Source: G963665005 sp963665005 | GTDB lineage: Bacteria; Bacillota; Clostridia; Christensenellales; SZUA-584 | Length of the DNA stretch: 64,000 nt | Assembly (NCBI GenBank): GCA_963665005.2 | Contig: CAXXTQ010000001.1 | Coordinates: 1 to 64,000, forward strand | Direction of reading: 5' to 3' | Shown here: positions 41,781-50,342 of the stretch, one piece after another | Numbering within the stretch: position 1 is the stretch's first letter | Layout of the letters: the number at the start of each line of letters is the position of its first letter | Notes under the pieces: model-generated | Seen by the model: the letters and a program-made list of their open reading frames with translations, nothing else | Told to the model about the DNA's origin: nothing | Database searches by the model: none | Program-made: the position numbers and the translations under genes

Positions 41781-42117
41781 CGTCATTCACCGGCTTTACG
41801 CAATGCTTTCTTTTTTCTTTTTCTTCTAATCCAATTGCCATCATAATACGGCAAGCCGCATGTGCTAAATGATCATCTTTCCCATCCTCATTGCTGCCAG
41901 TCATTGAAAGAATTAAGTGTCGTATAGCATGCGTTATATCATCTTCTTTACTCACGTAATGCCAATTATCATCGCCATACTTTTCCGCGCCTTCATGTTC
42001 TACCTTTGCGACTCTTAATAAAGCAGGAGCAATATAATTTTTTATAGAGAAGGGTATCTTTGTTTGATCTCCACAGCTTTTTAATATTTTCCTTTCCTTT
42101 TTTTCCAATTCACTCAT
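41770..42117 (-). CDS. DUF5664-type dATP/dGTP diphosphohydrolase
   Basis: 115 residues. LLRVAKVEHEGAEKYGDDNW and DDITHAIRHLILSMTG...DHLAHAACRIMMAIGL match DUF5664, a helical family related to MazG-type NTP pyrophosphohydrolases. In some phages it shapes the nucleotide pool. It overlaps its upstream neighbour by 8 bp. Confidence 0.75.
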   Translation of the reverse strand: MSELEKKERKILKSCGDQTKIPFSIKNYIAPALLRVAKVEHEGAEKYGDDNWHYVSKEDDITHAIRHLILSMTGSNEDGKDDHLAHAACRIMMAIGLEEKEKRKHCVKPVNDDVG

Positions 42118-42472
42118 TTGTAACTAACCCCTCTTTCCTTTCAAACTGCTTTAAGCTACGTATATGCGCCTTTAGTCCTGTTTGAATTTTGGCAAGTTCT
42201 TTTATTTGAGTCTCTATCTCTTCACTGTCATCAATTGATAAACTCTCCTGCTGCAATAACGCCATATCCGCGCTTACATGAGCAAAGCCAATTTCTAAAA
42301 TTCCCGAGGTATTAAGCAGCTCTTTTTGCGCAATAATTGAATTCTTTAAACTTGTATTAGCCGCTATTCTAGCTTTTTCTTCAGCACCCGCCATAATTCC
42401 CGCATGTTCCTCTTCATCCTGTAATAGAAAACTAAAGATATTCACCGGAGTCTCCATTCCTTTTACGTTCAT
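42110..42472 (-). CDS. Hypothetical helical phage protein
   Basis: 120 residues, MNVKGMETPVNIFSFLLQDE..., predicted helical and acidic, with coiled coil near the end (SEEIETQIKELAKIQTGLKA). GAGG precedes the ATG. No family recognised; it is in the early operon between a Zn-finger gene and the DUF5664 gene. Confidence 0.6.
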   Translation of the reverse strand: MNVKGMETPVNIFSFLLQDEEEHAGIMAGAEEKARIAANTSLKNSIIAQKELLNTSGILEIGFAHVSADMALLQQESLSIDDSEEIETQIKELAKIQTGLKAHIRSLKQFERKEGLVTNE

Positions 42473-42482
42473 ATTTTCCTCC

Positions 42483-42575
42483 TCACTTTCTATTTCTCTT
42501 TCGGCTTTTCCGCGCCATCTTGTTACGTTTCTTACGCCTAATAATCTCCTTTGAGAGTTGCCGCTTATCCTTCAT
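42483..42575 (-). CDS. Possible 30-residue highly basic peptide
   Basis: MKDKRQLSKEIIRRKKRNKM... is two-thirds Arg and Lys. It fits tightly between neighbours, overlapping the end of the upstream gene by 11 bases, with GGAAG upstream. It may be real or chance. Confidence 0.3.
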   Translation of the reverse strand: MKDKRQLSKEIIRRKKRNKMARKSRKRNRK

Positions 42576-42900
42576 AGTTTTCTGCTTCCTTTCCAACACA
42601 TTTACTGCATAAATCCCATTCAACCCAATAGCAGCCTCCCGGGCAAGCATGATTTTCAGTACATCCGCACACCCGGCATTTTTGTTCTTTGATATGATGC
42701 ATTTCATTGTCTAAATCAGAAATATGGATATATAACTTATCCGGCTCTGTAAAATCTCTTTTAAACTTTTTCACAAATTCATTCAATTTTCTGTTTTCGT
42801 CTCTAAGTCTGATGACTTCCTTCTTTAACCTCTCTAATTCAGCTGGATCAACAACTACACCGCTTTCAATTTTTTCACCTGTTATCGCACATTTTTTCAT
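42565..42900 (-). CDS. Coiled-coil/zinc-finger phage protein
   Basis: 111 residues. Residues 19-60 are coiled coil (LERLKKEVIRLRDENRKLNE). The C-terminal CRVCGCTENHACPGGCYWVEWDLCSKC has seven Cys, a zinc-binding unit often seen in phage early proteins. Function unknown. Confidence 0.65.
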   Translation of the reverse strand: MKKCAITGEKIESGVVVDPAELERLKKEVIRLRDENRKLNEFVKKFKRDFTEPDKLYIHISDLDNEMHHIKEQKCRVCGCTENHACPGGCYWVEWDLCSKCVGKEAENYEG

Positions 42901-42905
42901 ATCCT

Positions 42906-43049
42906 TTACCCCTTAACAATTTCTTTCAGCTCAGCAATCTTCCCGGACATCTCCGCACCGCTCCAATCTTCGCAATCCTCATCCGGTTCTATACAGGCTT
43001 GCTCACATAAATACTTGTAATAGTTTATCTGTTCTTGTGTCGACTGCAT
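42906..43049 (-). CDS. Small acidic phage protein
   Basis: 47 residues, MQSTQEQINYYKYLCEQACI..., ending LKEIVKG. Several Cys and acidic residues in the middle (EPDEDCEDWSG). The ATG lies 27 bp after the previous stop. Function unknown. Confidence 0.5.
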   Translation of the reverse strand: MQSTQEQINYYKYLCEQACIEPDEDCEDWSGAEMSGKIAELKEIVKG

Positions 43050-43075
43050 TTGTTACCCCTTCCGCGCTTACGCTA

Positions 43076-43336
43076 TTAAATATTTTCGGTACAAACATAA
43101 CCGTTTTTTTTGCCTTCCCTTTCAAGCTGTCTTAGTATCTCACCCACAGTTGTATAACCGCCCTCTTCAAATGTTACCTTTACGCTTTCAGGAACTTCCT
43201 CTATCTCATCTACATCGTAAAGTTCTTCTTCCTCTATTCCTGCCAGCTCTTTGTAATACATCATTGCTTCTTCGGGCGTTTCTGCTGCGACTGTTTCACC
43301 TTCGCATACTTCCCATGCCTTTAATTTCGTTTTCAT
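43076..43336 (-). CDS. Small acidic phage protein
   Basis: 86 residues, MKTKLKAWEVCEGETVAAET..., rich in Glu (IEEEELYDVDEIEEVPESVKV). It follows the ssb gene by 14 bp with AGGAGAG upstream. Acidic partners of SSB or DNA mimics come to mind, but nothing in the sequence proves it. Confidence 0.6.
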   Translation of the reverse strand: MKTKLKAWEVCEGETVAAETPEEAMMYYKELAGIEEEELYDVDEIEEVPESVKVTFEEGGYTTVGEILRQLEREGKKNGYVCTENI

Positions 43337-43350
43337 AACTCTCCTCCTTT

Positions 43351-43770
43351 TTAGAATGGCATTTGTTCTTCATCCAAAGGCCCATCATATTCAGAACCAT
43401 CGGGCGCAAACACACCTGTAAAATCTTCGCTCTCATCCAAAGGCACAAAGTCTTTTTCGGGCTTATCTCTAGGCGTCAAAAACTCAACTTCATCCGCAAT
43501 AATCTCTGTCATATACCGCCGATCGCCATAACCGTCATCATATGGCCGCACCTGTATTCTTCCGCTAACGCCAACCTTGCGCCCCTTCTTAAGAAACCTC
43601 GAACAGCTTTCCGCAAGACCGCGCCAAGTAACAACAGGAATAAAATCAGTCTTCTCCCTGTTATGCGTTCTTGATACCGCTACAGTAAACGTACATACAG
43701 ATATTCCAGTCGCTGTTGTTTTAAGCTCAGGATCCTTTGTTAAATTCCCGATAATCATTGCTTTGTTCAT
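43351..43770 (-). CDS. ssb: Single-stranded DNA-binding protein
   Basis: 139 residues. The OB-fold start MNKAMIIGNLTKDPELKTT, FTVAVSRTHN and GRKVGVSGRIQVRPYDDGYGDRRY are typical. The acidic C-terminal tail ends EEQMPF, a variant of the DDDIPF tip that recruits replication and repair proteins. It serves phage DNA replication. Confidence 0.95.
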   Translation of the reverse strand: MNKAMIIGNLTKDPELKTTATGISVCTFTVAVSRTHNREKTDFIPVVTWRGLAESCSRFLKKGRKVGVSGRIQVRPYDDGYGDRRYMTEIIADEVEFLTPRDKPEKDFVPLDESEDFTGVFAPDGSEYDGPLDEEQMPF

Positions 43771-43818
43771 GCTGTTCTCCCCTCGCTTTTCTCATACATT
43801 GTCTGCTTTGCCTCTCCT

Positions 43819-44025
43819 TTAAACAACTAATAAACTTCGAAATTTACTATCGCTGCTTATATGTGTTATGCTTTCCATTTCAACATTGATATGCTTATAG
43901 TCTGGTAATAAATGCATTTTTACTTCGAGTTTTTCTATTGCTGTAGTCGGGTCAGTCGCCACCACATAGCTTTCTTGCCCCATCATGCCTTTACATTTTA
44001 TTTTGTATAAGTTTAATCCTTTCAC
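43819..44025 (-). CDS. Hypothetical phage protein
   Basis: 68 residues, MKGLNLYKIKCKGMMGQESY..., with ATDPTTAIEKLEVKM. It looks like a small alpha/beta protein. It belongs to the early operon upstream of ssb. No family recognised. Confidence 0.55.
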   Translation of the reverse strand: MKGLNLYKIKCKGMMGQESYVVATDPTTAIEKLEVKMHLLPDYKHINVEMESITHISSDSKFRSLLVV

Positions 44026-44031
44026 TTGTAC

Positions 44032-44265
44032 TCACCGTCCTTTTAACTCTTCTTTTGCAATTGATATAAAATCGCTGATGTCTTTTAAGCACCCCGCCGA
44101 ATATATTGTGTCAGCTAAAGGAATAACACAATATTGTCTCCACGGTATATACCACTCAATGCGTCCAATCAAGTCACCGGACTTAATATTGTACACGCAA
44201 TAGATACTCGTTTTTTTCTTACGGCTGACTTCAACGATTTTGATATATTTATATGTTTTTTCCAT
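44032..44265 (-). CDS. Hypothetical phage protein
   Basis: 77 residues from ATG 44265 (second ATG of the frame). MEKTYKYIKIVEVSRKKKTS, then SGDLIGRIEWYIPWRQYCVIPLADTIYSAGCL, beta-rich with a helical end (DISDFISIAKEEL). It resembles small phage proteins of unknown role. It overlaps the nucleotidyltransferase-like gene by 17 bp. Confidence 0.6.
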   Translation of the reverse strand: MEKTYKYIKIVEVSRKKKTSIYCVYNIKSGDLIGRIEWYIPWRQYCVIPLADTIYSAGCLKDISDFISIAKEELKGR

Positions 44266-44674
44266 TACTCTCACCATCCTTTGAAGGCGCTGCCAACTGT
44301 AACTTTGGTTTTTCAGGCCACCAAATATCAGGGCAAACTTTTATATCCAAATCGTAATCTATACAGAAATGTAAATCCTCTATGCTCGTAAAAGATTTAT
44401 TAAATACGGTGCCGAGATATTTTCCGTAATCATTTTTATTGTTAGGTATCTTGCCAAATAATTTTTCGTATTCTTTTAGAGGCACGATTATTGAAATATC
44501 TATATCTCTAGGCACTCTTTTATGTAGCGCAGACCCTACTAAAAACACAGGAAATCCGATTGTATCGGCTGCTTTTTGCGCTGCTTTAAGTAATTTTAAA
44601 AATGCGCTCCAAGTTATTTCTTTATAACCCCAGCCATGTAAATACTCCTTCTTGCCAAGCACAGGTTCGTTCAT
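44249..44674 (-). CDS. Minimal nucleotidyltransferase-fold protein
   Basis: 141 residues. PVFLVGSALHKRVPRDIDISIIV fits the nucleotidyltransferase signature (hG[SG]...hDh), with Asp in RDIDI as metal ligand and LDIKVCP as a possible third acidic strand. MNT-type enzymes transfer AMP or other nucleotides to proteins, RNA or drugs. It has no HEPN partner next door, though a HEPN-type gene lies 4 kb downstream. Substrate unknown. Confidence 0.62.
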   Translation of the reverse strand: MNEPVLGKKEYLHGWGYKEITWSAFLKLLKAAQKAADTIGFPVFLVGSALHKRVPRDIDISIIVPLKEYEKLFGKIPNNKNDYGKYLGTVFNKSFTSIEDLHFCIDYDLDIKVCPDIWWPEKPKLQLAAPSKDGESNGKNI

Positions 44675-44703
44675 TTCTTTTCACCGTCCTTTGCTACCTC
44701 GGC

Positions 44704-44994
44704 TTATTCAAGCCCGTGCCTTTTAACAAATCGTTCTATGTTGCAATATGCCATCATGCAAAAATTTGCTATATCTACAAGTTCGTGTTTAATACCCTCT
44801 CGATTATCCCAAATATGTGGTTCGTCTGTTTCTCTCCATAGTTTTGCTGCTTCTTGCAGTTCTTTAAATTCGCCTTCTAGCCTATCTATTAAATATTCTT
44901 CTGTTTCGTTTTCCCATCCTGGTCTATCATCATGTTGTTTTAGAGTACCTTCCATAGCCTTTGCAAAAGTAACAACGTCTTTTCTTAGCCTCAT
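44704..44994 (-). CDS. MazG-like NTP pyrophosphohydrolase
   Basis: 96 residues from ATG 44994, just after the DUF5131 stop. LIDRLEGEFKELQEAAK and EGIKHELVDIANFCMMAY carry the Glu/Asp metal ligands (ExxE...ExxD) of the all-alpha MazG superfamily. It would hydrolyse (d)NTPs to monophosphates, with DUF5664 a second enzyme of this kind. Confidence 0.75.
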   Translation of the reverse strand: MRLRKDVVTFAKAMEGTLKQHDDRPGWENETEEYLIDRLEGEFKELQEAAKLWRETDEPHIWDNREGIKHELVDIANFCMMAYCNIERFVKRHGLE

Positions 44995-44999
44995 AGTCT

Positions 45000-45785
45000 C
45001 TATTCTCCTCTCAGCCCTTCCGGCCATTCTCTGATCAGATCTTCTCCCCAGGCGGCCGCAAGATTATGCTTCATGAATACAGGTACTCCTGCCGCCCGGC
45101 AATCATCAACAATACGCTGTATCCATTCTTTCTTAGGTATAACCTTGCCTTTACGGTTGCCTGTTTCCGCGCCGATGATAACCCAGCCGCAAGGTGTTTC
45201 TAAATTGAGCCATGTTTCATTCAGTAAAGGCTCAATGCTTAAAAAAGTATTTCCGCATATTGTTTGAAGATAAAACAGTGCTTCGTTAGATGTTTGGCAT
45301 CCGGTACCAGTGGCCCCGAACCAAAAGTTTTCATGATTATGATCTACCCAAAAATTACGCCCTCGTGATGATGTTTTATGATACCGTTTTGGGTTCTTCG
45401 TCAAAAATAAATACTTATGCTGCGGCGCTTTTAAGCACGCTTCAAATACCTTCTGTATCCATCCATCCGGTACCCAATCACCAAACAGATCTCCCATGCT
45501 CACAACGAATATATTTGAAGGCTGCTTGATCTTTTGCGGTTCGTCGAGACGGTATCTATGAAAAGTCGGATCAAATACATAAGGATATGAATCTTTACAA
45601 TCGCCGGAATGTCCATTATCGGAAAAACCAGGCAATTCAATGGTATGGATTTTTTCTTGTGCTGCCGTTGGATACATACAAAACCGCTCTGCTATTCTCC
45701 GCGCATAGCAATACTCACACCCATGTAAACAGCCTGTGACCGGATTCCATGTATAATCACACCAATCAATTTTTGATTTATTCAC
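45000..45785 (-). CDS. DUF5131 protein (phage Gp37/Gp68 family), radical-SAM-like
   Basis: 261 residues. KIDWCDYTWNPVTGCLHGCEYCYARRIAERF is the family signature with a CxxxCxxC set as in radical SAM enzymes. FVVSMGDLFGDWV, KYLFLTKNPKRYH, FWFGATGTGCQT and GWVIIGAETGNRKGK are further family motifs. Its reaction is unknown; nucleic-acid modification is often suggested. It sits 13 bp after a PP-loop gene. Confidence 0.85.
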   Translation of the reverse strand: MNKSKIDWCDYTWNPVTGCLHGCEYCYARRIAERFCMYPTAAQEKIHTIELPGFSDNGHSGDCKDSYPYVFDPTFHRYRLDEPQKIKQPSNIFVVSMGDLFGDWVPDGWIQKVFEACLKAPQHKYLFLTKNPKRYHKTSSRGRNFWVDHNHENFWFGATGTGCQTSNEALFYLQTICGNTFLSIEPLLNETWLNLETPCGWVIIGAETGNRKGKVIPKKEWIQRIVDDCRAAGVPVFMKHNLAAAWGEDLIREWPEGLRGE

Positions 45786-45797
45786 GGCTTTATCCTT

Positions 45798-46497
45798 TCA
45801 TATCGCCCTTTTTTCTTTTTCTTCCCGAGAAAAACGCTGTTCCAAATCATGTACAGTTGTTCCATCCGGCCTGTAATGTACAGGGCTATCTTTATCGAGA
45901 TGCAACATATACGCCCATCTATCTGGATAGAACCTTCTCACCTTACTTAACTCACTAATACGCTGTTGCGGACATAGATAGCAACCAAGCCGATGGAATC
46001 TGTCATATAGAGGATTGAGTATGCATCGTCTTTCAAGCTCGTATTTTGCCATGTCTCCTGTAATCCCAGCTTTATACATCAGCGAATGTCGATTGCTGAA
46101 CGGTTCTATTAGTCTTTCGTATCTGTCGTGTTCCTCTGCCGATATTCCTATATATTCATGGAAAACGCCAAACTGTTTTTTTAAACTTATTAAGTGGCCG
46201 GAGTTTTCCATAGTCATTCCACCAGCATCCCCTGGTCATAGGCCATCCGTGTATCTGCCCAACGTGTTTGCCACGTATACGCTGTTGATAGAAGATATCT
46301 TCAAATGTCTTATCTGCTTTCACTCTCGTTATCTTCATGCCTATATATTGCTCGACTCTTTCGAGATAAGCATACATTTCAAGAAATTCTAACCCTGTGT
46401 CAGCAAATAGAATAACGTCTATTGGTATCCCCTGTTCTTTCATCAGTACAAGCGTCATCATGCTGTCTTTTCCGCCGCTGAATGAAACAATATTTAT
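45798..46497 (-). pseudogene. PAPS-reductase-like PP-loop ATPase, frameshifted and without a standard start
   Basis: The PP-loop IVSFSGGKDSMMTLVLM and FADTGLEFLEMYAYL belong to the PAPS reductase/DndC superfamily; TRGCWWNDYGKLRPLN and the second half (LGCYLCPQQRISEL) fit as well. Two problems: the frame opens between an upstream TAA and ATT or ATA codons, with no ATG, GTG or TTG before the PP-loop; and at a run of seven A (46176-46182) the frame is lost, one A too many. Removing one A gives a continuous protein of about 230 residues. Either decayed, a sequence error, or expressed by slippage. Confidence 0.65.
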
Positions 46498-46506
46498 AGT
46501 CTCACC

Positions 46507-47385
46507 TTATCCTTTCAGCCCTTCTGCAGTTTTCTCATCTGAAAACAAATCCACCGCTAAGTGGTCATAGTTCCCGGTCGGTCTTTCATTTTCAAAATGT
46601 TTTTTTGCATTTTTTCTAACGTTTGGGTTACCGTCTTTGTACCTCAGCCACTTGGCGCCGTCATCTGCATATTCCGAGCATATTAGTGCAGTGCCCTTAT
46701 AAACGCTCTGTCCAAAAAATTCAACTAATCCGCGTTTCGGTACCTCGTATTCGCTCTTTGCTGATAGCTTAACGATCTCCGCGTGACGGTATAGCCAAAG
46801 TTTCATATCCTCGAATGAGCATTTACATCGCCGCCGCGCCGTGTCCATAGCGTTTTTCATTTCCGGCGTGAACTTTTTATGAGCAACAAGCCCAAGCGTC
46901 AGATAATAGTCATACAGCGCTTTGTGTTTATCAACAGCAGGTGGCGGTGTGCCGTCAGGCTCACCAGTATTATTTATATCAGAGTCAGAATCAGAATCTA
47001 AATCAGAGTCAGAATCATATTCGGCTTTTTTCGCTTTCTTTTTTTTGCGTTCGCTTTTTTCGCTTTCTTCGTTATCTCCTTTAAAGCGTTCGCTTTTTTC
47101 GCTTTCTTCGTTATCCGTTCGCTTATTACCGCGCCCGCCTTTTTTCCCGTTTTCAGCATTCTTTTTACACCTGTCAGAATATGCTTGCTTTTTCTCATCA
47201 AGCCATTGGCGAATAGGAATCCATGCAAATTCCAACACACCGCGCAGATCCGGCTCTATGTTGTCCTCTTCATATTGAAATATTGCCAGTATAAGCTCTC
47301 CCGCTTGCTCCTTAGTAAGCTTTTCAAATATTTCTTTATGTTTTCTAAGTAAAAGAAAGCTGTTTTTGTCGTTGCTTTTCTCCAT
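46507..47385 (-). CDS. DUF6291-type phage replication protein
   Basis: 292 residues. The N-terminal NSFLLLRKHKEIFEKLTKEQAGELILAIFQYE is the DUF6291 pattern found in phage replisome organisers. The middle is low complexity with a duplicated NEESEKSER unit and an acidic Asp-Ser run (DSDSDLDSDSDSD). The C-terminal region (FTPEMKNAMDTARRRCKCSFEDMKLWLYRHA) may bind DNA or helicase. It is the best candidate for replication initiator here. Confidence 0.7.
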   Translation of the reverse strand: MEKSNDKNSFLLLRKHKEIFEKLTKEQAGELILAIFQYEEDNIEPDLRGVLEFAWIPIRQWLDEKKQAYSDRCKKNAENGKKGGRGNKRTDNEESEKSERFKGDNEESEKSERKKKKAKKAEYDSDSDLDSDSDSDINNTGEPDGTPPPAVDKHKALYDYYLTLGLVAHKKFTPEMKNAMDTARRRCKCSFEDMKLWLYRHAEIVKLSAKSEYEVPKRGLVEFFGQSVYKGTALICSEYADDGAKWLRYKDGNPNVRKNAKKHFENERPTGNYDHLAVDLFSDEKTAEGLKG

Positions 47386-47414
47386 GCTATTCCCCTCACG
47401 CGAAATTTTAATTA

Positions 47415-48101
47415 CTAAAATACCATTCTTATCTGGTCTTTATGTTTCTCTATTCTCTCAACAGCCTTACTGTACATGTACTTATCTATTTCAAATGCCA
47501 TGTAATTGAATCCCATATCATGACAAGCAATAATTGATGAACCGCTTCCCATGTGAGTATCTAATATCTTGTCGCCTTCATTAGCGTATTTATTAAACAA
47601 CCATTTATAAAGAAATACCGGTTTTTGAGTAATGCAGATCCTCTTTTCATTAAGAGACTTATTGCCTTGTTGTACACGACCTTCAGTTATACTCTTTCCC
47701 TGCATCATGCCATTCCACATATAAACAAAAAGTCTAACACTGTCATGCAGACTGCAATATGCTATCTCACAGTCTGAAAATGAGCTTGTCCCGTTTACCT
47801 TATCCCAGACTATCCGGCCACTTCCTAAATTAATATCAAAATAATTGATTCCCCATATAATCTGATTTTTTGATATGCGCAATAATTCATCAAAATAATC
47901 CTTTTTCGGGACTTGCCAACTTGAACATTTCTTATAATAACGTTTCACTCCAATAGGGCTTACTTTCCTGCCAAAATATTCACGCCTTTCAGGGCCGCTA
48001 AAATATGGCGGATCAACAACGGCCAGTTCAAAATACTTATCCGGTATCTGCTTCATACCATCCTTACAGTCCATGTTGTATATTTGATTGAGTTCTAACA
48101 T
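47415..48101 (-). CDS. N6-adenine/N4-cytosine DNA methyltransferase
   Basis: 228 residues. Motif IV is VVDPPYFSG near the N-terminus and motif I follows at the end (DTHMGSGSSIIACHDMGFNYMAFEID), the beta-class order. It has no target recognition domain of large size. It may protect phage DNA from host restriction. Next to it is a second, C5-like methyltransferase gene. Confidence 0.85.
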   Translation of the reverse strand: MLELNQIYNMDCKDGMKQIPDKYFELAVVDPPYFSGPERREYFGRKVSPIGVKRYYKKCSSWQVPKKDYFDELLRISKNQIIWGINYFDINLGSGRIVWDKVNGTSSFSDCEIAYCSLHDSVRLFVYMWNGMMQGKSITEGRVQQGNKSLNEKRICITQKPVFLYKWLFNKYANEGDKILDTHMGSGSSIIACHDMGFNYMAFEIDKYMYSKAVERIEKHKDQIRMVF

Positions 48102-48120
48102 GTTGACCTCTCTATCTGTG

Positions 48121-48786
48121 TTATCTGTTTGCTTTAAAGAACGCTTTAGAAAACCCCGGCGGCGTTATTGCTCTTATGTCTTTTCTGGTAAGTCCAAGAT
48201 GCTTATATTCTTGAGGGCATTCAGGCTTAGCCCATCCTTTCCCATTTGTCCTTCCATTTGGAAATTCTAACGTCATCATCGGAGGCCGTTCTGTTACACG
48301 TTTTCGCGGTTTATTAAAATATCCCCATAAATCAGTAGGTTTTATCTGCCAATCTCCAAATTCCCAATGCTCAAACATAAATACGGGAATGCCTATAAAC
48401 TGCCTTAACAATCCCTTCGGATTCTCTAATGCCCAAAATTTAAGTTTGGTCTTAGTCCTGCATTCCCATATAATTTCAAAGCAAGCCTTAACAACTTCAA
48501 TTGCCCCCGATAGATCACGCGGCTTTGATCCCTTTGCAAGACTGAATTCAGTGCATGGCGGAGCTGCCAAAATTCCATATACATCTTTTGCACATATAAG
48601 CATGTCATCACCATCATCTTGATTTCGAAAAAGCAAGCCACCAATACGCACAAAATCAACCTTTGTTACGTCATACTCCGGCAATGTAATCAGCCTCACG
48701 TCATATCCTGCGTCTTTATAAGGCTTGCTCCACGCTCCCGTGCCACCGCACAAATCAAGTATTAACTTGTTGCTGTTTTTTCCCAT
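48121..48786 (-). CDS. C5-cytosine methyltransferase-like protein
   Basis: 221 residues. LILDLCGGTGAWSKPYKDAGYDV is the SAM-binding motif, LAAPPCTEFSLA holds the PC catalytic motif, and FWALENPKGLLR the ENP-type motif IV. The enzyme is shorter than M.HhaI-type proteins and lacks an obvious recognition domain. Such phage proteins are common; some may be inactive. It is 19 bp before the N6/N4 methyltransferase. Confidence 0.75.
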   Translation of the reverse strand: MGKNSNKLILDLCGGTGAWSKPYKDAGYDVRLITLPEYDVTKVDFVRIGGLLFRNQDDGDDMLICAKDVYGILAAPPCTEFSLAKGSKPRDLSGAIEVVKACFEIIWECRTKTKLKFWALENPKGLLRQFIGIPVFMFEHWEFGDWQIKPTDLWGYFNKPRKRVTERPPMMTLEFPNGRTNGKGWAKPECPQEYKHLGLTRKDIRAITPPGFSKAFFKANR

Positions 48787-48795
48787 ATTAATCTC

Positions 48796-50070
48796 TCAGT
48801 CCGTACTCTTCATAAAAAGTTCATGCGTACCATCCTGCAGAGCCTTTTCATCGTCAGACATCTTATAACCAAGCCTAATTAAAAAGTCATATATTTCATT
48901 TAAATCTTCATTGACCGAATACTCACCGCGCCAGTCGTAATATCTCTGCCCATTTTCCAATCCGCAATATACAGCTACAAAAAAAACGTTTGCTGAATTT
49001 TCAAAATATTTTTCAAGTATAGATAAATCTGCCCATTGCCCATTTTCATCAGTTACGCCAAGCATGTCCGCCATCACAGCTGTATTAACGCTTACATAAC
49101 CATCAATAAGCGACCTCATACAATATTCAATTACACAGTCTATATTTTTCTTTGCTCCACTGTAATTCTTAACAAAGTCTTTTCTTAGTTCATAAGCTCT
49201 TTTAGTTAGCTCATCTAATGCTTCTTTTTTTTCTTTTTGTTTTAACCTTTCTTGGTCTTCCGCTGCTTCTTCTTCGGTCTGTACACGCTTAATATATAGA
49301 TCAAAATAGTTGTAAGAAGATACTAAATAATAATATTCCGCTTCGTCTGCATCCTCAGGTATAACAACTTGCATATCACTTGAGCTCCAATATCTTTCGA
49401 CGAATTTCATTTCTTCATAAGTAACTTCATCTATTTTAGTGGCGAACGTCTGTAATGTTTCAACAATAACCGCCGCGTTTTTCTCCGCTTTCTCTTTATC
49501 AATGGCGTTTTTTAGATCCCATTTATAATTGGATGTTCCGAACTTCTCGAGAACGCTGTTTCTGAGTTCAAGATCATGTATCTTGTCCATCTCAGCAAAG
49601 TCCATGAGCGTGGCGCCGCTATCGACAGCGGCCTTTAGCTTATCCTGATCAAATTCCATTAGCTTTTTACGGCTCTGAATTGTCGTTTTTGAAAAGCCTG
49701 TTTTCTTTGCAATTTCTTTTATAGTCTCTCCGAAATCAAACATCATTTGAAAGCCCTGGGCCTGTTCAAATACGGTCAAGTCGCTGCGCTGGATGTTCTC
49801 GAGCAGCATAGTTGCAACCTGCGTCTTTTCATCCATATCCGCTATTATGCAAGGAACCTCTTTTAATCCGGCTTTGACTGCAGCCGCGCATCTCCTGTGC
49901 CCTATAACCACCCGATATTGTTCTCCCTTAGCTTCAAGAGGTACAACAGTCAGATTCTGCAATATTCCATTTGCCTTTATGCTTTCAATAAGTTCGCTTA
50001 GATCCCCGAGGTCTTTTCTCGGGTTCTTGGGATGGGGATATAACTTCCCCACTTTGATATTGGTAATCAT
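48796..50070 (-). CDS. ParB-like nuclease-domain protein
   Basis: 424 residues. The N-terminal ParB domain has LYPHPKNPRKDLGDLSELIESIKANGILQNL, YRVVIGHRRCAAAVKAG and ATMLLENIQRSDLTVFEQAQGF. An HTH follows (TIKEIAKKTGFSKTTIQSRKKLM). The C-terminal half is not conserved. Without a ParA partner this is likely a phage regulator, nuclease or CTPase rather than a partition factor. Confidence 0.85.
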   Translation of the reverse strand: MITNIKVGKLYPHPKNPRKDLGDLSELIESIKANGILQNLTVVPLEAKGEQYRVVIGHRRCAAAVKAGLKEVPCIIADMDEKTQVATMLLENIQRSDLTVFEQAQGFQMMFDFGETIKEIAKKTGFSKTTIQSRKKLMEFDQDKLKAAVDSGATLMDFAEMDKIHDLELRNSVLEKFGTSNYKWDLKNAIDKEKAEKNAAVIVETLQTFATKIDEVTYEEMKFVERYWSSSDMQVVIPEDADEAEYYYLVSSYNYFDLYIKRVQTEEEAAEDQERLKQKEKKEALDELTKRAYELRKDFVKNYSGAKKNIDCVIEYCMRSLIDGYVSVNTAVMADMLGVTDENGQWADLSILEKYFENSANVFFVAVYCGLENGQRYYDWRGEYSVNEDLNEIYDFLIRLGYKMSDDEKALQDGTHELFMKSTD

Positions 50071-50072
50071 AT

Positions 50073-50342
50073 TTACTTTCCTTTCATTTGTTCAATTTGT
50101 TCAAGCTGTTTCTCTCTCTCATAAATATTGTCGCTTAAATCGGCTTCCTTCAGAGCCCATTCCCTGCCGTAGAGTGAATTAGGAGCGCTATTTTTCTGTA
50201 TATACACAGCTTTACCGCCTTTACCGACCGCCCATTGCTCTGACCTTATTGCGTGACTATTGCGGCAATTATAAGCCTCTTTATAAGTATCATACAGTCC
50301 GTTGCATGCTGGACATCGATACCATGTCTCGACATGAGCCAT
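50073..50342 (-). CDS. Small zinc-finger phage protein
   Basis: 89 residues. YRCPACNGLYDTYKEAYNCRNSHAI is a C2CH-like zinc finger. It is cotranscribed with the ParB gene 2 bp on. Function unknown. Confidence 0.62.
   Translation of the reverse strand: MAHVETWYRCPACNGLYDTYKEAYNCRNSHAIRSEQWAVGKGGKAVYIQKNSAPNSLYGREWALKEADLSDNIYEREKQLEQIEQMKGK

Noticed and set aside
42483..42707. 74-codon ORF as a full gene
   Set aside because: Its first 44 codons overlap a better gene in another frame; only the last 30 codons could be real.
44249..44674. MNT/HEPN toxin-antitoxin pair
   Set aside because: The nucleotidyltransferase-like and HEPN-like genes are 4 kb apart with many genes between, so they are not a standard two-gene module.
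47030..47130. Tandem repeat of about 33 bp
   Set aside because: It lies in frame inside the DUF6291 protein and encodes the duplicated NEESEKSER unit; not a CRISPR or iteron by itself.
48796..50070. ParB as sign of a plasmid-like phage
   Set aside because: No parA and clear att sites with integrase; the prophage is integrated.
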